NCBI GenBank assembly: GCA_002862965.1
Contig: PKCW01000072.1
Span: 1-10,717 of the forward strand
Length of the DNA: 10,717 nucleotides
Direction of reading: 5' to 3'
Source: Pseudomonadota bacterium
GTDB taxonomy: Bacteria; Pseudomonadota; Gammaproteobacteria; UBA5335
Part shown: positions 6,522-10,717 of the stretch, in pieces
How the letters are laid out: every line of letters starts with the position of its first letter
How positions within the stretch are numbered: the first letter of the stretch is position 1
Position numbers and translations under genes: made by a program
The notes under the pieces: generated by a model
What the model was told of the DNA's origin: nothing
Database searches by the model: none
Seen by the model: only the letters and a program-made list of their open reading frames with translations

Positions 6522-9500
6522 ATGCTCCATGTCCATTTCGGCAACCGACTGGAAACCCTGGCCGACCACGCCGTCCACGAACTGGTGCGTGAAGTGCCGG
6601 GCGTGTTCGAGAGCCAGACCGTCATCGTACCCAGTCAGGCCATGGGCCAGTGGCTCACCCTCGGCCTGGCCCGGCGGCAGGGCATCGCGACCTTGCTCGA
6701 CACGCCGTTACCGGGCAGTTGGCTGAGCGCCCTCCACCAGCGCCTGTTGCCCGATCACCGGCTCGACGCCGGCTATGAGCGCGGCGCGCTCACGCTGCGC
6801 CTTTTCGATCGCCTCATGCAGGGCGAATCCGGAGCGGAGGACGCGCTCGATCGCTATCTGGCGGCGACGCCCGCGGCTCTGGCACGTTTCCACCTCGCGC
6901 AAGGTCTGGCCGGCTGCTTCGATCAGGCGCTGGTGTTTCGACCTGACCGCCTGCTGGCCTGGGAGTCGGGCGAGGAAAACACTTGGCAGGCCGATCTCTG
7001 GCGCCTGCTGACGCGCACGCTCGGCGTGCACCGCGCGCACGGCTTCGCCCTGCTGCAACAGGCCATCGCGACGACACCCGCAACGGCGCTGCCACGCCAG
7101 TTGCTGGCCTTTGGCTTTCACACCCTGCCGCCGGTCTGGCTGAGCCTGCTGACGGCGCTTGCCGAACGCATCCCTGTCCACCTGTTCGTCCCCACGCCCT
7201 CGCGCGAGTACTGGGCCGGCCTCGACACGCCGGTGGCACTGGCGCGCCGGGCCGCGCGCGGCGAATCGATCGCCCATCGGACCGTCGGTCATCCCTTGCT
7301 GGCGACGCTGGGTCGCCAGGGCGCGGCGTTCATCGATGTCTTGAGCGAACTGCCGGGCCAGGTCAGCGACCACTTCATCGATCCGTGCGCGACCGGCCGC
7401 AGCGATTTGCTGGCGCAACTACAGTCCGACCTGCTCGCGCTGCGGGATCCTGCCGAAGCGCCCTCACGCCCGCTGGAGGCTGCGGACGACAGCGTCCAGG
7501 TGCACTGCTGCGCCGGACCGTTGCGGGAGGTCGAGGTCCTGCACGACCGCTTGCGCGAGCTGCTGGACCGGGACGACACGCTGAACCCTTCCGACATCGT
7601 GGTCATGACGCCGGACATCGACCGCTATGCGCCTTATGTCGAAGCCGTCTTCGGCAGCCGCAGCGGCGAGCTGGCGATTCCCTATCGCATCGCCGACCGG
7701 GCGCTGGCGCAAAGCGAGCCGGTGGTGGCTGGGTTCCTCGCCTGGCTGGCGTTGCCGGATCGCCGCTATGCCGTCAACGCGGTGCTGGACGTGCTGGAGT
7801 GCCCACCGGTGGCGCGACGGCTGGGGATGAGCGTGGCCGACCGCGACATGCTGCGCGACTGGGCGCGTCGGGCCGGCGTCCACTGGGGGCTGGATGGCAG
7901 CGACAAACTGCGTCTGGAACTGCCACCGGAGCCCGCGCACACCTGGCGACACGGCCTGGATCGCCTGCTGCTCGGGACCGTGGCGCCGGAGGATGCCTGC
8001 ACGGCCTATGCCGACCTCGCGCCGGTGGAAGCCATGGACGACACGATGTGGGGCGTCCTCGGCCGTCTGGCCGACTGGATCGACGCGTTGCGCGCGGCGC
8101 AACGGCAATTCGCCGGCGTGCGCCCCATGTCCGAGTGGGCCACGATCCTCGGCGACGCCATCGAGGAACTGTTCAGCATTGCCGCCGAGGAGGAATACGG
8201 TGAACAGGTCTTGCGGGACGCCATCGGCCAGGTGGCACGCGATGCCTTGACGGGCGGTTGTCACCGGAGCGTTCCGCTGGAGATGTTCAGGGCGGCGCTG
8301 GACGAGAAACTGTCGATGCCCCATGGCCGGGTCAGCTTCATGGGCGGCGGGGTGCAATTCTGCGCCATGGTGCCGCTGCGCAGTCTGCCCTTCGCCGTGG
8401 TCTGCCTGCTGGGCCTGGATCACGACGCCTTGCCGCGCCGTGCCCGTCCCCCCGAATTCGATCCGTTCGCGGACGAGCGCCGGCCCGGCGATCGCAATCG
8501 GCGCGAGGACGATGCCTACCTGTTTCTCGAGGCCATCCTGAGCGCGCGGCAGACGCTCTATCTCAGCTACAACGGGCGGGAAGTGCGCGACTTCAGCGAC
8601 CGGCCGCCCAGCGTCCTGCTCGAGCAACTGATGGAAACGATCGGTGCCGGCGCGCATTTCGAGCGGCCGGGCGACTGGCGGGAGCGGCGGCTGCTCATCC
8701 ATCCCCTGCACGGCTTCAGTGCGCGCAACTTCGATCCGCAGGGCCCGTTCTTCAGCTACCGGACGGATCTGGGCCAGAATCAGCCGGTGACGCCGACACC
8801 CGCCGCGACCGAATCGCGCCGTCCTGCCATCGCCGTCTCGGCCGACGCGGTCATCGACCTGACCGACTTGCTGAATTTCTGGCGGCATCCGGTGCGCCAT
8901 CTGGTGCGCCAGCATCTGGGCATCGATCTCGACCTCGCCGAGGACGTCCTGCTCGATCAGGAGGACTTCGACCCCGACGCGCTCGACACCTGGCAGATCC
9001 GGGACTGGATGCTGGGGCGCTTGCGGGAAGGCCAGTCACCCGAGGCGATGCTGGCGCACTTGCGGCTCCAGGGTCGGTTGCCGCCCGGGTTCTGGGGTCT
9101 GCTGCTGGGTCGCGAACAACTCGCGCAGGCAGCGGCGATCCATGCGCGGCTCGCGCCGTATGGACCGGATGCGCCGCGCCAGACCGTCGCCGTCGATCTG
9201 CATCTCCACGGCTGGCGTGTGCTCGGCCAGATCCCGGGGCTGACCGCCGGCGGATGGCTCAATGCGCAGGCCGGTGAATGGAAGGAGAAACACGAGGTCA
9301 CCGCCTGGCTGACCCACCTGATCCTCAATGCCGTGGGGCCCGCGGGCGTGCAGCCGCACACCGTCGGCATTGGGAAGAAGGGTGGGGTGGACTGGGCCGC
9401 GGTGCCGGACGCGACCGAGCTTCTCCTGCCGTGGCTGACGCATTACCGGGCCGGCCTGACCACGGCGCCGGTGCCGCTGCTGCCCGAGGTCCTGATGGCG

Positions 9501-9695
9501 GTCCGAACGGGCGAGGGCGCCGACGACCAGCTGGCCGCCATGCGCAAGGCCTATGCCGAGTGTCTCGATCCCGGGCGCTACACCGGGGGCACCCCGGACG
9601 CCTATCTCGCCTGGGTCTACGGCGAGCGCGAGCCGATCGCGCCGCATTGGCGCGACGTGGCCCTGTCCCTGGTGGCCGGGATGCCCGGACGATGA
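6522..9695 (+). CDS. recC: Exodeoxyribonuclease V gamma subunit RecC
   Basis: This 1057-residue subunit of the RecBCD helicase-nuclease splits the DNA strands and reads Chi. The ATG at 6522 gives MLHVHFGNRLETL, aligning with E. coli MLRVYHSNRLDVL. The frame stays open far upstream (into antisense of perM), but that part has no homology. Conserved blocks in order are PSQAMGQWLTL (37-47), GIATLLDTPLPGSW (54-67), CFDQALVFRPDRL (132-144), REVEVLHDRL (335-344), a PLRSLPFAVVCLLGLDHD block near 618-635 and GDRNRREDDAYLFLEAI shortly after. These are the remnants of an inactive SF1 helicase fold. The C-terminal part would be the inactive nuclease-like domain. It is about 65 residues shorter than E. 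coli RecC (1122), partly from a shorter loop after residue 230. From a remembered alignment, several Chi-contact positions differ (see findings). Its stop overlaps the recB start. Confidence 0.97.
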   Translation: MLHVHFGNRLETLADHAVHELVREVPGVFESQTVIVPSQAMGQWLTLGLARRQGIATLLDTPLPGSWLSALHQRLLPDHRLDAGYERGALTLRLFDRLMQGESGAEDALDRYLAATPAALARFHLAQGLAGCFDQALVFRPDRLLAWESGEENTWQADLWRLLTRTLGVHRAHGFALLQQAIATTPATALPRQLLAFGFHTLPPVWLSLLTALAERIPVHLFVPTPSREYWAGLDTPVALARRAARGESIAHRTVGHPLLATLGRQGAAFIDVLSELPGQVSDHFIDPCATGRSDLLAQLQSDLLALRDPAEAPSRPLEAADDSVQVHCCAGPLREVEVLHDRLRELLDRDDTLNPSDIVVMTPDIDRYAPYVEAVFGSRSGELAIPYRIADRALAQSEPVVAGFLAWLALPDRRYAVNAVLDVLECPPVARRLGMSVADRDMLRDWARRAGVHWGLDGSDKLRLELPPEPAHTWRHGLDRLLLGTVAPEDACTAYADLAPVEAMDDTMWGVLGRLADWIDALRAAQRQFAGVRPMSEWATILGDAIEELFSIAAEEEYGEQVLRDAIGQVARDALTGGCHRSVPLEMFRAALDEKLSMPHGRVSFMGGGVQFCAMVPLRSLPFAVVCLLGLDHDALPRRARPPEFDPFADERRPGDRNRREDDAYLFLEAILSARQTLYLSYNGREVRDFSDRPPSVLLEQLMETIGAGAHFERPGDWRERRLLIHPLHGFSARNFDPQGPFFSYRTDLGQNQPVTPTPAATESRRPAIAVSADAVIDLTDLLNFWRHPVRHLVRQHLGIDLDLAEDVLLDQEDFDPDALDTWQIRDWMLGRLREGQSPEAMLAHLRLQGRLPPGFWGLLLGREQLAQAAAIHARLAPYGPDAPRQTVAVDLHLHGWRVLGQIPGLTAGGWLNAQAGEWKEKHEVTAWLTHLILNAVGPAGVQPHTVGIGKKGGVDWAAVPDATELLLPWLTHYRAGLTTAPVPLLPEVLMAVRTGEGADDQLAAMRKAYAECLDPGRYTGGTPDAYLAWVYGEREPIAPHWRDVALSLVAGMPGR

Positions 9696-10717
9696 GCGCC
9701 CCACCGCGCCTGCTCGACGCCATGCGCCTGCCCTTGCGCGGCCGGCATCTGGTGGAGGCGAGCGCCGGCACGGGCAAGACCCACACCCTGGCCGATCTCT
9801 ATCTGCGCCTGGTGATCGAGCGCGGCCATGAAGTCGACCGCATCCTGGTGGTGACCTTCACCAAGGCGGCCACGGCCGAACTCAAGACCCGCATCCGGCG
9901 CCGGCTGGTCGAGGCACGGATCCGCCTGGCCGCGGCCCCCGACCCCCTAGACGGCATCGAGCAGGCGTTGATCGGAAACGGGATCGATCGTGCGCAGGCC
10001 CTGCGACGGCTCGACGCCGCCCTGATGGGCTTCGATCAGGCCGCCATCTTCACCCTGCATGGATACTGTTTCAGCGTGTTGCGCGATCACGCCTTCAGCG
10101 CGGGCCTGCCGACGGCGTTGACCTTGCAGACCGGCGAGGACGAACGCATCGCAATCGCCGCCGCAGACCTCTGGCGCCAATTGCAGGCGACGATCGCCGA
10201 TCCCTGCCGGGCCTTCGGCCTGCGCCGGGCCGGACTCACATCGACGCGCGTAGGCGAGGATCTCGCGCTGCGTGTCCGCCATCCGCTGGCCCGGGTCGAC
10301 GGGCCGGACGCGGCAGCGCCGGAGGCGGCGGCGAGCTGGACGGCGCTGGCCCGTTGCTGGACGGCGTTCAGCACGTCCTGGCTGCGGCATGGCGCCGAGC
10401 TGCGGCAAGTGTTACTGGACAGCCCGGCGCTCAACCGGCAGCGCTACAAGCCCGCCAGGATCCATGTCTGGTGCGACGACCTCGACCGGCTGGCCGCCTG
10501 CGAGGCGCTGGATCTGGCGGTCCTGGAGCGCCTGGCCGCAGGGGCCGAGGAGTGGATTCGTTTGACGCCCGATGGCCTGGCCGCCGGCGTCAAGAAAAAT
10601 TGCCTGCCGCCGGCGCATCCCGCGTTCGACGCGCTGGCCGCGTTGCTCGACGCCTGGCAGGTGATGGAGCAGGCGTGGCGGGGGCTTGCACTCGCCATTC
10701 GCCGCGAGGCCCTGGCC
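9692..10717 (+). CDS. recB: Exodeoxyribonuclease V beta subunit RecB (N-terminal 342 residues; cut by window end)
   Basis: The frame is open from the ATG at 9692 to the last base. RecB is the 3'-5' helicase and nuclease subunit of RecBCD, acting on double-strand break ends in the cytoplasm. The start MSAPPRLLDAMRLPLRGRHL leads into the Walker A motif VEASAGTGKT (21-30). Motif Ia follows in VVTFTKAATAEL (53-64), and a further SF1 helicase block is FDQAAIFTLHGYCFSVLRDHAF (114-135); E. coli RecB has the same three blocks in the same places. The start codon overlaps the recC stop by four bases (ATGA), which indicates translational coupling; no independent strong ribosome binding site is seen. The E. 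coli arrangement has ptrA between recC and recB, and that gene is absent here. The RecB nuclease domain and presumably recD lie beyond the window. No frameshift or stop was found in the visible part. Confidence 0.97.
   Translation, partial: MSAPPRLLDAMRLPLRGRHLVEASAGTGKTHTLADLYLRLVIERGHEVDRILVVTFTKAATAELKTRIRRRLVEARIRLAAAPDPLDGIEQALIGNGIDRAQALRRLDAALMGFDQAAIFTLHGYCFSVLRDHAFSAGLPTALTLQTGEDERIAIAAADLWRQLQATIADPCRAFGLRRAGLTSTRVGEDLALRVRHPLARVDGPDAAAPEAAASWTALARCWTAFSTSWLRHGAELRQVLLDSPALNRQRYKPARIHVWCDDLDRLAACEALDLAVLERLAAGAEEWIRLTPDGLAAGVKKNCLPPAHPAFDALAALLDAWQVMEQAWRGLALAIRREALA

Overview
The window is a GC-rich stretch of bacterial chromosome, about two-thirds G+C by eye and even in composition throughout. 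It holds ordinary, tightly packed proteobacterial genes. The gene content suggests a gammaproteobacterium: an E. coli-type Wza/Wzb/Wzc polysaccharide export set, RlmJ, PerM, and a recC-recB pair with a 4-base overlap. I would not name a genus. A high-GC environmental gammaproteobacterium is more likely than an enteric, because RecC keeps the fold but differs at several Chi-contact positions.

Layout. Positions 1-294 are the 3' end of a small exported protein of unknown function. Positions 295-391 contain a very strong stem-loop (305-363). Positions 392-4396 (+) are wzb, wza and wzc, in that order: a low-molecular-weight tyrosine phosphatase, an outer-membrane export lipoprotein, and an inner-membrane chain-length regulator and tyrosine kinase. 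Together they form the export and phospho-control machinery of a Wzy-dependent (group 1 capsule or colanic-acid type) exopolysaccharide pathway. No glycosyltransferase, flippase or polymerase gene is present in the window. Convergent to them on the minus strand is a likely two-gene operon, perM (5274-6386, AI-2E/PerM family membrane protein) followed 12 bases later by rlmJ (4425-5261, 23S rRNA m6A2030 methyltransferase). Divergent from perM, on the plus strand, are recC (6522-9695) and recB (from 9692, cut by the window end), two subunits of the RecBCD recombinational repair helicase-nuclease.

Control signals. The perM start is best placed at a GTG (6386), because it has a near-ideal ribosome binding site and a plausible promoter just upstream. 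The recC start is best placed at 6522. The 135-base perM/recC divergent region holds a nested inverted repeat (6429-6491).

No mobile element, CRISPR array, tRNA or rRNA was seen, and I found no convincing undescribed multi-gene system. The best leads are the two large inverted repeats, the altered Chi-contact residues in RecC, and a substituted arginine in the Wzc oligomerisation motif.
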